In this document: piece by piece, positions 21,828 through 31,066 of the stretch | Layout of the letters: each line of letters starts with the position of its first letter | How positions within the stretch are numbered: the stretch's first letter is position 1 | Source: Faecalibacterium sp. I4-1-79 | Lineage (GTDB): Bacteria > Bacillota > Clostridia > Oscillospirales > Ruminococcaceae | Reading direction: 5' to 3' | NCBI RefSeq assembly: GCF_023347235.1 | Contig: NZ_CP094467.1 | Span: 1,054,001 to 1,118,000, forward strand | DNA: 64,000 nt | Position numbers and translations under genes: made by a program | The notes under the pieces: model-generated | The model's database searches: none | Seen by the model: only the letters and a program-made list of their open reading frames with translations | What the model was told of the DNA's origin: nothing

Positions 21828-21968
21828 TTATACTGTTGCCAGAGCGTAAGAGTAAGAAGAAACGGCGGCTTTGCTTGCAGAGTAGAAGGTCTGGAACGGA
21901 ATGTGCGCTACGGCAGCAACGGAGCTTCCTCCGGTAACAATGATCACCTTGTTGTTTTCTCCCACCAT
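21828..21968 (-). pseudogene. Short-chain dehydrogenase with internal deletion
   Basis: ATG 21968 (AGGAGG upstream) opens 46 residues: KVIIVTGGSS is the start of an SDR Rossmann motif, joined directly to VAAVAHIPFQTFYSASKAAV, which carries the catalytic YxxxK. About 130 residues that normally lie between are missing and the C-terminal half is also gone. The frame is kept over the join. A non-functional remnant. Confidence 0.8.
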
Positions 21969-22127
21969 GATTTTCCTCCTGAAAATGTTGATCTGGTTCG
22001 AGTATACCGCATCGCAGGGCGGCTGTCTATACGGATAGCCGGATCGTGGAAAAGTACAGGAATCAACTTGCGTAAATTTTCACGCAGATTGGCCTCTCTT
22101 TTTTACACAGCCAACGTCTGGCAGGAC

Positions 22128-22157
22128 TTGAAATGACAGTGTGGGGGGAGGTATAAT
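22128..22157 (+). promoter_or_regulatory. Promoter of soluble hybrid kinase
   Basis: TTGAAA (22128-22133), 18-base spacer, perfect TATAAT (22152-22157). Confidence 0.7.
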
Positions 22158-22244
22158 ATAAAATATTGCAGTGTGCCTTGTGAGATACAACGGAAGCGCT
22201 GGAATGGAAGGAAACAGCGGAATCAAAACCCTACGAGGATGAAA

Positions 22245-25200
22245 ATGAAATTCGATAGAAGACTTACAGATGAAATCTACACTTCCGATACGGTAAGGCT
22301 GGGAAAAAATGCATTTCAGGCCATGCAGGAGACGCTCTATCATAATGGCGGTGTCGGAACCATTACCGGGTACTATGATGCCGAATTGTCGATCCTGTCG
22401 GTCAGTAATCTGTTGCTGCATAATCTGAACCACAGCTATGCATCCCTGATGGAGCAGACAAAGGGTTCGCTGAAGAATCTTTTCTATAAGAGAGATGCCG
22501 CATTCCTCGACAATGCGCGCTTTCGTCAGATTCAGGGCGAAGGGGAAGGCCGGATCCTCACGGCAGATGGCTCTCCCGTCTATGTGCGTCTCTACAAAAA
22601 AGATGCAGTCGATACGGATGGAACACCGATCTGGATCATGTCAGTACAGATGAACTGGGCGTATGAGAACCTTGCGCTGGTCAATGAATCCATCCATTCT
22701 GCACTATGGTATTTTGAGTGTAATGAAAACGGTGAGATCGTTCATGTAAACTGGAGCCATGCGTTCCGGCAGATCCTTGGATATCATGACATTCTGGATT
22801 TTCCGAACAAACTGGATTCATGGTCGAATCTCCTGCACCCGGAGGACTATGACCGGGTAATGCAGCTGCTTTTGGAAACGATTGCGGACAAAACCAATAC
22901 TACAAAATATAATGTTGAGTACCGACTGAAAATGCAGGATGGCCAATACCACTGGTTCCGGGCATCGGCGGAGGTGATACGCCGTCTGGATGGCTCGGCC
23001 AATCGAATTGCCGGAATCATCAGCAACATTGACGCGGAAAAAAGAAGCCGGATGCAGGCGCAGCGGGCAGCGGCATTTCACCGTGCATTTACCAGCGCAA
23101 ACCTCTGTGAATACTATGTAAATCTGGAAAAGAATACCTTTGATACTTTCAAAGTGGAGCCTTCTTTGATGACGGCCTTTGAGCAGAACCACACATGGGA
23201 TGGATTGGTCAGATTCCTTGTGGATAACTATGTGGTGGAAGAGGACAAAAAGTCTGTAACGAATTTCTATAATCGCGCCTACATCACGGAAAAATTAAAG
23301 GGGCTTGAGACGGAGCTGCGTCAGGAGTGCCGCATCGTTCTGAATGGAGAGGAACGATGGGTCAGCAACGTGGTCATGCGCGGCGAGATCGAAGATTCCG
23401 AATATGCGATGATTTTTCTGCGGGACATCACAGAGTCCAAAGCAGAGACGGCACGGCGGATGCAGATGGCCTCAGATAACGCATCGATGGATCTTTTGAT
23501 CAAGAGTATGGTGCATCTGCTGGACCGCTTTGTCGTCTGCGATCTGGAGAATGACCGGTATCGGTTCTATAATCTGCAAGGTGAAATGATATACGCGCCG
23601 ACGGGAACCTACCATGATTTTGTGGAGCAGGTGGTTGCAAAGTATAAGACACTGGAACCGCTGGACGCATTGGCTGCTTTGATTTCACCGGAAAATATCC
23701 GCAAGAATTTGCAGGATGAGAACGACATCTACAAATTTGAATACTGCTCCATAGATGAGAACACCTATAAGATCGCTTCCTTCATTCCGCTGGAGTGGGA
23801 TGGCACAAAGCTGGTCAAAGCACTGTTGGCATCTATGGATGTGTCACAGGAGAAAAAGGCCGAGATTGAATCCCATAAGGCACTGAAGGATGCGTACCGG
23901 GCGGCGGAAAACGCAAGCCGCGCCAAGACGGAATTCCTCTCCAATATGTCCCATGATATCCGTACACCGATGAATGCAATCGTTGGCTTGACCGCCATTG
24001 CGGGTGCGAATATCGAGAGTCAGGACAGGGTGGTCGAGTGCCTTGGCAAGATCACAAAGTCGAGCCGTCATCTGTTGGGACTGATCAATGAAGTGCTGGA
24101 TATGGCCAGAATCGAGAGCGGGCGAATGAGCCTTGCCGAGGAGGATTTCAGCCTGCCGGAGCTGGTCGATAACCTGCTCACCCTCACAAAACCGGCAATC
24201 GACGAGCACCACCATCAGCTCGAAGTCCATATTGAGCACATTGAGCACGAAGCTGTCTGCGGCGACAGCCTGCGCATCCAGCAGATCTTTGTGAACCTGA
24301 TGAGCAACGCCGTCAAGTACACCCCGGATGGAGGAAACATCACCCTTACGATCAAGGAAAAACCGAACGGCTTCTCGGAGCTTGGCTGCTACGAGTTTTC
24401 CATCGAGGACAACGGCATCGGTATGACGCCGGAATTCCAGAAGATCATGTTCGAGCCGTTCAGCCGGGCAGACGACCACCGGACGACCAAGGTGCAGGGC
24501 ACCGGTCTTGGCATGGCCATTGCAAGAAACATCGTTAACCTGATGAATGGTGACATTCAGGTCGAAAGCGCTCCCAACAAGGGAACGAAGATCACGGTCA
24601 CGGTCTATCTGAAGCTTCAGGAGAACGAGAAGGAACAGGAAAAAGAACTGCTCGATCTGCCGGTACTGGTCGTGGACGATGACAAGACCTGCTGCGAAAG
24701 CACCGTTGCAACCCTTCAGGAGATCGGCATAGCGGGCGAATGGGTTCTGACCGGCAAGGAAGCCGTGGAACGTTGCGCGGCGCGGCACAAGACCGGCCGC
24801 GACTATTTTGCGGTGATCCTGGACTGGAAAATGCCGGCAATGGACGGCATCGCAACGGCCAGAAGGATTCGGGAATGCGTCGGGGAGGACGTCACGATCA
24901 TCATCCTGACTTCCTTTGATTTCAGCGAGATCGAAGAAGAAGCCAGAGCAGTGGGCGTGAATGCGTTTATGGCAAAACCGCTGTTCCGCTCCCGTCTGAC
25001 GGCAACTCTGCGGCAGTTTACATCCGGGAAGAAGGAGAAAAACGCCCGGAACTATCTGGAAGACTTTGCGAAGGAAAACTATGCGGGTAAGCGGATTCTT
25101 CTTGTGGAAGATAACGAGCTGAACCGTGAGATCGCAACCGAGATCATAGGCATGACGGGCGTGACCATTGACATTGCCGAAAACGGAAAAATTGCAGTCG

Positions 25201-25457
25201 AAAAGGTGATGGAAGCACCAGAAAAGTGGTACGATCTCATTTTTATGGACATCCAGATGCCCATCATGAATGGTTACGAAGCCACCGCTGCGATCCGTGC
25301 GCTTACCGGCAGCCGGGGCAAAGTGCCCATCATTGCCATGACGGCAAATGCCTTTGCCGAGGACGTACAGCTGGCAAAGAACACCGGCATGAACGAGCAT
25401 ATCGCCAAACCGCTTGATTTGAATAAGCTGAATGATGTGCTGAAACAGTGGCTGTGA
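22245..25457 (+). CDS. Soluble PAS-containing hybrid histidine kinase with two receiver domains
   Basis: 1070 residues, no membrane segment. A PAS-type sensor at about 140-265 (LGYHDILDFPNKL...WFRASAEVIRR) is followed by less clear PAS-like units to about 540. His[16 protein letters not shown] with His about 570. HATPase: NLMSNAVKYTPDGG, DNGIGM and [10 protein letters not shown]. Receiver 1 (LVVDDD, LDWKMPAMDG) and receiver 2 (LLVEDN, MDIQMPIMNG) follow; there is no HPt. It must sense a cytoplasmic cue and pass phosphate through a relay. ATG 22245 follows ACGAGG; longer starts (22173) run into the leader. No response regulator lies next to it. Confidence 0.9.
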   Translation: MKFDRRLTDEIYTSDTVRLGKNAFQAMQETLYHNGGVGTITGYYDAELSILSVSNLLLHNLNHSYASLMEQTKGSLKNLFYKRDAAFLDNARFRQIQGEGEGRILTADGSPVYVRLYKKDAVDTDGTPIWIMSVQMNWAYENLALVNESIHSALWYFECNENGEIVHVNWSHAFRQILGYHDILDFPNKLDSWSNLLHPEDYDRVMQLLLETIADKTNTTKYNVEYRLKMQDGQYHWFRASAEVIRRLDGSANRIAGIISNIDAEKRSRMQAQRAAAFHRAFTSANLCEYYVNLEKNTFDTFKVEPSLMTAFEQNHTWDGLVRFLVDNYVVEEDKKSVTNFYNRAYITEKLKGLETELRQECRIVLNGEERWVSNVVMRGEIEDSEYAMIFLRDITESKAETARRMQMASDNASMDLLIKSMVHLLDRFVVCDLENDRYRFYNLQGEMIYAPTGTYHDFVEQVVAKYKTLEPLDALAALISPENIRKNLQDENDIYKFEYCSIDENTYKIASFIPLEWDGTKLVKALLASMDVSQEKKAEIESHKALKDAYRAAENASRAKTEFLSNMSHDIRTPMNAIVGLTAIAGANIESQDRVVECLGKITKSSRHLLGLINEVLDMARIESGRMSLAEEDFSLPELVDNLLTLTKPAIDEHHHQLEVHIEHIEHEAVCGDSLRIQQIFVNLMSNAVKYTPDGGNITLTIKEKPNGFSELGCYEFSIEDNGIGMTPEFQKIMFEPFSRADDHRTTKVQGTGLGMAIARNIVNLMNGDIQVESAPNKGTKITVTVYLKLQENEKEQEKELLDLPVLVVDDDKTCCESTVATLQEIGIAGEWVLTGKEAVERCAARHKTGRDYFAVILDWKMPAMDGIATARRIRECVGEDVTIIILTSFDFSEIEEEARAVGVNAFMAKPLFRSRLTATLRQFTSGKKEKNARNYLEDFAKENYAGKRILLVEDNELNREIATEIIGMTGVTIDIAENGKIAVEKVMEAPEKWYDLIFMDIQMPIMNGYEATAAIRALTGSRGKVPIIAMTANAFAEDVQLAKNTGMNEHIAKPLDLNKLNDVLKQWL

Positions 25458-25600
25458 TCTGTGTATTGCAGTAAGGCGCGTGATAAGGCTGAAGCCCCAA
25501 TTGCTCCAGCCAATGTCAGAGTTTTTTAATTGTTCATCAAAAATACGTTGGTACGTTTTACACTGTGACGATTCAAAAAACAAAGGAGAGGTGTTTTGCT

Positions 25601-27655
25601 ATGATCTACAAAAAGCAATACGGTCAACCGTTTGATACCGAAAGTGTAGTGGGTTCTTTTTTGCCCATGATGGAAACGATACCCTATCTGACCAAGGAGC
25701 CGGATGGTTTCTCCTATGCCATGGAGCCGCAGGATGTTCTGTATGGTCTTGGCGAAAACGTCCGTGGTATCAACAAGCGCGGGTGGGTGTACGAAAGCAA
25801 ATGCTCCGATGACAGCAACCATACCGAGGGCAAATCCTCGCTGTACGGTGCTTATAATTTTATGATCGTGTCCGGCAAGAATACATTTGGCTTTTTTATC
25901 GACTACCCGGGCAAGGTCACCTTTGACTGCGGCTACACCGACCCGGATACCTTACGCATCACGGTGACCGAGGAAAATTACGATTTCTACATCATTGAGG
26001 GCGAGAGCCTGACCGATATTGTGCACCAGTTCCGCCAGTTGGTGGGGCGCAGTTATATTCCGCCCAAATGGGCTTTTGGCAACGCCCAGAGCCGCTGGAG
26101 CTACATGAACGAGGACGAGGTCCGCGAGGTGGTGGCAAATTACCGTGCCAATAATATGCCGCTGGACGCTGTGGTTCTGGATATTGATTACATGGAGCGT
26201 TACAAGGACTTTACGGTGGATGCGCAGCGTTTCCCGCATTTTGCAGACTTTGCCGCCGAGATGAAAGCGCAGGGCATCCGTCTTGTCCCCATCATCGATG
26301 CAGGAGTCAAGGTCGAAGAGGGATATGATGTGTACGAGGAGGGCGTGAAAAAAGGCTATTTCTGTACGAATCAGGATGGCACCCCCTTTGTAGCCGGTGT
26401 GTGGCCGGGGCTGGTACACTTCCCCGATATGCTCAACCCGGAAGCCCGTGCTTGGTTTGGCAGTCAATATAAAGTTCTGCTGGATCAGGGAATCGAGGGC
26501 TTCTGGAATGATATGAACGAGCCTGCGATCTTTTACTCCGAGGAAAGGCTGAAAAAGACCTTTGCCAAAATTGAGGAATACAGCAAGCAGAGCCTGGATA
26601 TTTCCAGCTTTTTTGCCTTTACCGGCATGGTGAGAGAGCTTTCCAACAACGAAGACGATTATAAGCTGTTCTACCACAACACCAAACAGGGGCGTATGCG
26701 GCACGACAAGGTACATAATCTTTTTGGTTATAACATGACCCGTGCGGCAGGCGAGGCTTTTGAGCGGCTGAAGCCGGACAAGCGCATTTTGATGTACTCC
26801 CGTTCTGCCTGCATCGGGATGCACCGGTATGGCGGCATCTGGACCGGCGACAACCATTCTTGGTGGAGCCACATTCTGCTTGCGCTGCACATGATGCCCT
26901 CCCTGAATATGTGCGGCTTCCTGTACGAAGGCCCCGACATTGGCGGCTTTGGCAGCAATACCACAGAGGATCTGGTGCTGCGCTGGTACGGCTTGGGCAT
27001 CTTCTCTCCGCTGCTGCGGAACCACTCTGCCAACGGCACCCGCCGGCAGGAACCCTACCGCTTTAAGAACAAGGCCGCCTTTGCTGGTATTTTACAACTG
27101 CGCTACCTGCTGCTGCCCTACATTTACAGCGAGTACATGAAAGCTGCCCTGCACGACGGCATGTATTGTATGCCGTTGGCGTTCGCCTTCCCGGAGGACG
27201 ACTTTGCCCGCCGGGTGGAGGATGAGGTGATGATCGGTGAAAGCCTGTTGATCGCCCCGGTATACGAGCAAAATGCCCGAGGCCGGTATGTTTATCTGCC
27301 GGAGGAGATGCTGCAGGTGCGGGTAAAGTACAGTGAAAGCAACCGCATCGAAACCAGCGTGCTGCCTGCAGGCCATCATTACATTCCGGTGGAGCTGGAT
27401 GAAGTGGTGTTCTTTTTGCGCAAGGGACACCTTCTGCCCCTTGCCAAGGACGGCAAAAAGATCCAGAGCGTTGCCGATGTGGACTTTGCAGATCTGCGCC
27501 TGCTTGCCTATGCTCCCGATGGTGCATCCTATGAATACTATACCGATGACGGCGAGACAAAGGATTATGATAAGCCGGAACATTTTGTGCACATCACGCT
27601 GGATGCGGATGGAAACGCAAAGTGCGATCGTGCTACGGTCAAAGTAGAAGGATAA
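25601..27655 (+). CDS. Glycoside hydrolase family 31 alpha-glucosidase/xylosidase
   Basis: 684 residues, no signal peptide, so cytoplasmic. The N-terminal GH31 beta-sandwich shows LYGLGENVRGINKRG and YGAYNF; the barrel shows PPKWAFGNAQSRWSY, AVVLDIDYMERYKDFT, and the nucleophile site GFWNDMNEPAIF. The acid/base Asp lies in RYGGIWTGDNHSWW. The exact substrate (alpha-glucoside versus xyloside) cannot be decided. AAAGGAGAGG precedes ATG 25601. A palindromic ACGTTGGTACGT upstream may be an operator. Confidence 0.92.
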   Translation: MIYKKQYGQPFDTESVVGSFLPMMETIPYLTKEPDGFSYAMEPQDVLYGLGENVRGINKRGWVYESKCSDDSNHTEGKSSLYGAYNFMIVSGKNTFGFFIDYPGKVTFDCGYTDPDTLRITVTEENYDFYIIEGESLTDIVHQFRQLVGRSYIPPKWAFGNAQSRWSYMNEDEVREVVANYRANNMPLDAVVLDIDYMERYKDFTVDAQRFPHFADFAAEMKAQGIRLVPIIDAGVKVEEGYDVYEEGVKKGYFCTNQDGTPFVAGVWPGLVHFPDMLNPEARAWFGSQYKVLLDQGIEGFWNDMNEPAIFYSEERLKKTFAKIEEYSKQSLDISSFFAFTGMVRELSNNEDDYKLFYHNTKQGRMRHDKVHNLFGYNMTRAAGEAFERLKPDKRILMYSRSACIGMHRYGGIWTGDNHSWWSHILLALHMMPSLNMCGFLYEGPDIGGFGSNTTEDLVLRWYGLGIFSPLLRNHSANGTRRQEPYRFKNKAAFAGILQLRYLLLPYIYSEYMKAALHDGMYCMPLAFAFPEDDFARRVEDEVMIGESLLIAPVYEQNARGRYVYLPEEMLQVRVKYSESNRIETSVLPAGHHYIPVELDEVVFFLRKGHLLPLAKDGKKIQSVADVDFADLRLLAYAPDGASYEYYTDDGETKDYDKPEHFVHITLDADGNAKCDRATVKVEG

Positions 27656-27680
27656 TCGTCAGTCATTACGCAGTTCCTAC

Positions 27681-27723
27681 AGAGTGACAGCGTTTCAGCT
27701 TGAAATGCTGCCACTCTTTTTTG
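27681..27723 (+). terminator. Terminator of GH31 gene
   Basis: AGAGTGACAGC pairs with GCTGCCACTCT (one mismatch) around a 15-base loop, followed by TTTTTT. Confidence 0.8.
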
Positions 27724-27756
27724 TTGTCTATATCACAGATAAAATAGCGTTTCATC

Positions 27757-27785
27757 TTGAAAACAGCGTAAAGATTTATTATAAT
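27757..27785 (+). promoter_or_regulatory. Promoter of Y-family polymerase operon
   Basis: TTGAAA (27757-27762), 17-base spacer, perfect TATAAT (27780-27785). I see no good LexA box here. Confidence 0.75.
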
Positions 27786-27825
27786 AAAATAAATAGTTGT
27801 TACTCTTGCAAAGGAGGGCTGAAGT

Positions 27826-29331
27826 ATGGCAGCACAGCGCACCTATCTGGCAATCGACCTGAAAAGTTTCTATGCCTCGGTGGAGTGCGTAGACCGCCAT
27901 CTGGACCCCCTGACCACCAATCTGGTGGTGGCAGATGCTTCCCGCACCGAAAAGACCATCTGCCTTGCGGTGTCGCCCTCCCTGAAAGCCTACAAGATAC
28001 CCGGCAGAGCACGGCTGTTTGAAGCCGTTCAGCGGGTGAAAGAGGTCAACGCCCAGCGGCTGCAAACTGCCATCCGGCAGAAAAAGGCGGTGTGTGGGGA
28101 AGATGACAAATACCACTTTGCCGGCACCTCTTTCGATGCCAACGCCCTGAACGCAGACCCGGCGCTGGGGCTGAGCTACATCGTTGCGCCGCCCCGGATG
28201 CAGCGATATCTGGACGTTTCCACCCAAATCTACAAGACCTACCTCAAATATGTGTCCCCGGCGGATATTTACCCCTACTCCATCGACGAGGTTTTCATTG
28301 ATGTGACGGGCTATCTGCCCTATTACCACATGAGTGCCCGTAAGCTTGCCATGACCATGGTGCGGGATGTGCTGACCAACACTGGCATCACCGCAACGGC
28401 GGGTATCGGCACCAACCTCTACCTTGCAAAGCTGGCCATGGACATTGTGGCAAAACACATCCCGGCAGACAAGGATGGTGTCCGCATTGCGGAGCTGGAC
28501 GAGCAGTCCTACCGGTATCTGCTGTGGAATCACCGCCCTCTGACGGATTTCTGGATGACTGGCCCCGGCACTGTCAAGCGGCTGGAAGCCCACGGCATTT
28601 ATACGATGGGGGATTTGGCACGGTTTGCCATCCACGGAGAAGATCGTCTGTATGAGATTTTCGGCGTGGATGCGGAAATTCTCATTGACCACGCATGGGG
28701 CTATGAGCCCTGCGGTATGGCTGAGATCAAAAGCTACAAGCCCAGCACCAACAGCATCAGCGAGGGGCAGGTGCTGACCTGCCCTTACCCCAACGACAAA
28801 GCCAAGCTCATCGTCCGGGAGATGGCGGAGATTCTGATGTTCCGGCTCACCGAAAAGAAGCTGGTGACGGAATCCATCACCTTGGAGATCGGCTACGACC
28901 GGGAGAACGTGGACAAGGGCGGCTACCGTGGTCTGACCCAGACCGACCGCTACGGCAGAACCATCCCCAAGGCAGCCCACGGCACTATCCGGTTCGATGC
29001 CCCTACCAATCTGGGCAGCACGATTATCAACGAAAGCGCAAAGCTGTTTGAGCGCATCACCGACCCGGCGCTGACGGTGCGGCGCATCACCATCAACGCC
29101 AACAAGGTCACGCCGGACGAGGGTATCTATCAGGTGGACTTTTTCACGGACACCAAGAAACTGGAAAAGGAGAAAAAACTCCAGCAAGCCATGTTGGGCA
29201 TCAAGAACAAGTACGGCAAAAACGCCGTGCTGAAAGCCAGCAGCTACGAAGAGGGTGCCACCATGCGCCAGCGCAACGCACAAATCGGCGGTCACAGCGC
29301 AGGAGGTTCGGATGGAAAACTACAAAAATAG
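27826..29331 (+). CDS. Y-family DNA polymerase (UmuC/UvrX-like)
   Basis: 501 residues. The palm motif LAIDLKSFYASVECVDR holds the first metal Asp; YSIDEVFIDVTGY the second Asp and Glu; AGIGTNLYLAKLAMDI and the helix-hairpin region MTGPGTVKRLEAHGI follow; the little-finger domain spans about 270-400. It copies damaged DNA with low fidelity. Like Bacillus UvrX/YqjW, it is followed by a YolD-like gene with which it overlaps by 20 bases. Length is greater than DinB (about 350-400) and fits the UvrX group, which is common on prophages and plasmids. Confidence 0.92.
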   Translation: MAAQRTYLAIDLKSFYASVECVDRHLDPLTTNLVVADASRTEKTICLAVSPSLKAYKIPGRARLFEAVQRVKEVNAQRLQTAIRQKKAVCGEDDKYHFAGTSFDANALNADPALGLSYIVAPPRMQRYLDVSTQIYKTYLKYVSPADIYPYSIDEVFIDVTGYLPYYHMSARKLAMTMVRDVLTNTGITATAGIGTNLYLAKLAMDIVAKHIPADKDGVRIAELDEQSYRYLLWNHRPLTDFWMTGPGTVKRLEAHGIYTMGDLARFAIHGEDRLYEIFGVDAEILIDHAWGYEPCGMAEIKSYKPSTNSISEGQVLTCPYPNDKAKLIVREMAEILMFRLTEKKLVTESITLEIGYDRENVDKGGYRGLTQTDRYGRTIPKAAHGTIRFDAPTNLGSTIINESAKLFERITDPALTVRRITINANKVTPDEGIYQVDFFTDTKKLEKEKKLQQAMLGIKNKYGKNAVLKASSYEEGATMRQRNAQIGGHSAGGSDGKLQK

Positions 29332-29809
29332 CAAGATCGGGCGGGAGACCGCCCAAAAGTACGGGGACATCCTAGAGATGGAACGCCCCCAGACCGAAGA
29401 ATCCCTCCACAAGCACCCCCGCATGACCCTTCAGAATCGTGCCAAGATCTTCTCGCCCTTCTCTCCGCTGCGGGGCTACGACGAGCAGCTTGCCGCAGAA
29501 AAGCAGCGCACTGAGCGGGTGACCAAGCGCATTTTGACCGAGGAAGAAATGTCGGCTCTGTCCGATCGGCTGATGCAGGTCACCAAGGGCATGACCATCA
29601 TGGTGCGGTATTTCAAGGAGGACACTACCCACCCGGAGGTTCCGGCGGTGGGCAACTACATCACCCTGACCGGAAAAGCAGACCGCATCGACCCGGTGTT
29701 CCGCACCTTGCAGGTGGGCGACACTGTGGTGCCCTTTGAAGATCTGGTGGAGGTCAGCGGGAAGGGGATCATGGACATTGATGTGTATCTGGGCATCGGG
29801 GAAGAATGA
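29312..29809 (+). CDS. YolD-like protein, partner of Y-family polymerase
   Basis: 165 residues. The segment ERPQTEESLHKHPRMTLQNR, then AKIFSPFSPLRGYDE, is the YolD-type motif. The partner has been suggested to play a UmuD-like role with the polymerase (family knowledge). An AGGAGG site lies inside the polymerase gene, so translation is coupled. A C-terminal beta-rich half (ITLTGKADRIDPVFRTL) carries an OB-like pattern. Confidence 0.85.
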   Translation: MENYKNSKIGRETAQKYGDILEMERPQTEESLHKHPRMTLQNRAKIFSPFSPLRGYDEQLAAEKQRTERVTKRILTEEEMSALSDRLMQVTKGMTIMVRYFKEDTTHPEVPAVGNYITLTGKADRIDPVFRTLQVGDTVVPFEDLVEVSGKGIMDIDVYLGIGEE

Positions 29810-29823
29810 GATGACAAAAAATG

Positions 29824-29856
29824 CTGAAAGAGATGTTTATAGGACAGCTCTTTCAG
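29824..29856 (+). terminator. Hairpin after the yolD-like gene
   Basis: CTGAAAGAG/CTCTTTCAG perfect 9-bp stem with 15-base loop, without a clear T-run. A weak terminator or processing stem. Confidence 0.5.
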
Positions 29857-29906
29857 TAAAATGACCTCAGAAGAAGCAAAACGCACTTCAGACGGAGGAA
29901 AATACA

Positions 29907-30122
29907 ATGGCAAACGGTGATTACGGCTATTTCGGCAAAGGGGACACAGGCTATGCCCAGTACATGACGGCCTTCAACCGCAACTTCGGCGGCTCGTCCG
30001 GCGGCGGTGGCGGCGGCAGCCACAACAATGGCGGCGGCGGTGGCGGAGACGGAAGCGGCTGCGGCTGCCTTATCGCCATTGCGGTGGTGGTCGTGCTGGT
30101 GCTCCTCGGCATGGGAAGCTGA
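29907..30122 (+). CDS. Glycine-rich small tail-anchored protein
   Basis: 71 residues. An aromatic head (GDYGYFGKGDTGYAQYMTAF) is followed by a run of Gly with Ser/His/Asn, then CGCLIAIAVVVVLVLLGM, a single C-terminal hydrophobic segment. ACGGAGGAAAA precedes the ATG. It probably sits in the membrane with the Gly-rich part in the cytoplasm. No known family; it could act as a scaffold or be a bacteriocin-like peptide (both speculative). Confidence 0.65.
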   Translation: MANGDYGYFGKGDTGYAQYMTAFNRNFGGSSGGGGGGSHNNGGGGGGDGSGCGCLIAIAVVVVLVLLGMGS

Positions 30123-30181
30123 GGGCAGCCCCACGGTGCAGAGCCGCTTGTGGTAAACGGCGGAAAAAACTAAAAAAGCAC

Positions 30182-30212
30182 TTGACCCTGACGTTGCGTC
30201 ATAGCGTATACT
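30182..30212 (+). promoter_or_regulatory. MerR-type promoter with 19-bp spacer
   Basis: TTGACC (30182-30187), 19-base spacer, TATACT (30207-30212). The spacer carries the dyad TGACG-N3-CGTCA. This overlong spacing with a central dyad is the hallmark of MerR-regulated promoters and points to self-control. Confidence 0.85.
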
Positions 30213-30239
30213 GAGCTTGTCGCAAGGGAGGAAAACGAA

Positions 30240-30965
30240 ATGATGACTGTCAAGGAAGTGAGCAATCTGACCGGGGTGAGCATTCGGACGCTGCAATATT
30301 ACGATAAAATCGGTCTGCTGCATCCGGCGCATCGAACGCAGGCAGGCTATCGCCTGTATGATGATGCTGCACTGGAACGATTGCAACAGATTTTGCTGTT
30401 CCGAGAACTGGAATTTTCACTGGAGGATATCCGAAAAATTCTGAAAAACCCGGAGTTTGACCGGGAAAAGACACTGGAACAGCAGATCACATTGCTGACC
30501 CTGAAAAAACAGCATCTGGAAAAGTTGATCGCTCTTGCGGAAAAGATTCGGACAACAGGAGGAAACGTTATGGACTTCGACGCATTTGACACACAGAAGA
30601 TCAAGGAATACGCAGAACGTGCAAAGAAAGAGTGGGGCGAAACCACAGAGTATCAGGAATTTGAGGCAAAAAACGCCCGGCGGACGCAGAAGGAATCTGG
30701 CAGCATCAACGAGCAGTTGATGGGGCTCGTAGCGGCATTCGGAACGCTGCAAACCAGAGAACCGGCAGACCCCGCAGTACAGGCACAGGTGAAAAAGCTG
30801 CAGGACTTTATCACCGAGAATTACTATACCTGCACGAAGCCCATTCTGTATCAACTTGGACAGATGTATGGTGCCGGCGGCGAGTTTACGGAGAACATCA
30901 ACGCTGCCGGGGGAGAAGGTGCGGCAGAATTCGCACAGAAAGCCATTGAAATTTATTGCCAATAA
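30240..30965 (+). CDS. TipA-type MerR family transcriptional regulator
   Basis: 241 residues. The winged helix at about 1-70 reads VKEVSNLTGVSIRTLQYYDK and GYRLYDDAALERLQQI, a MerR domain; a coiled dimerisation helix follows (LEQQITLLTLKKQHLEKL); the C-terminal 130 residues match the TipAS-type ligand-binding domain (EFEAKNARRTQ, FITENYYTCT). TipAS domains bind antimicrobial compounds (thiopeptides) in TipA. The ATG follows AAGGGAGGAAAA. Ligand here is unknown. Promoter spacing supports self-regulation. Confidence 0.88.
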   Translation: MMTVKEVSNLTGVSIRTLQYYDKIGLLHPAHRTQAGYRLYDDAALERLQQILLFRELEFSLEDIRKILKNPEFDREKTLEQQITLLTLKKQHLEKLIALAEKIRTTGGNVMDFDAFDTQKIKEYAERAKKEWGETTEYQEFEAKNARRTQKESGSINEQLMGLVAAFGTLQTREPADPAVQAQVKKLQDFITENYYTCTKPILYQLGQMYGAGGEFTENINAAGGEGAAEFAQKAIEIYCQ

Positions 30966-30980
30966 GCAAAATTGCCTTAC

Positions 30981-31040
30981 GTGACCCGGTCACAGAAAAT
31001 CTAACTAGGAAATGTTATCATATAGCCACAGGAAACACCA
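30981..31040 (+). promoter_or_regulatory. Upstream element of desulfoferrodoxin gene 2
   Basis: GTGA-N5-TCAC (30981-30993), then CTAGGAAATGTTATCATATAG (about 31005-31024), nearly as in copy 1 at 2082. The element is the part most strongly kept between the two copies outside the coding region. Confidence 0.5.
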
Positions 31041-31066
31041 ACAATATTCCGATGGAGGAATTGAAT

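Noticed and set aside
27724-27825. Possible LexA box before the Y-family polymerase
   Set aside because: No CGAAC-N4-GTTCG type dyad in the region.
27733-29295. A 520-residue minus-strand frame opposite the Y-family polymerase
   Set aside because: Shadow of a well-supported plus-strand gene.
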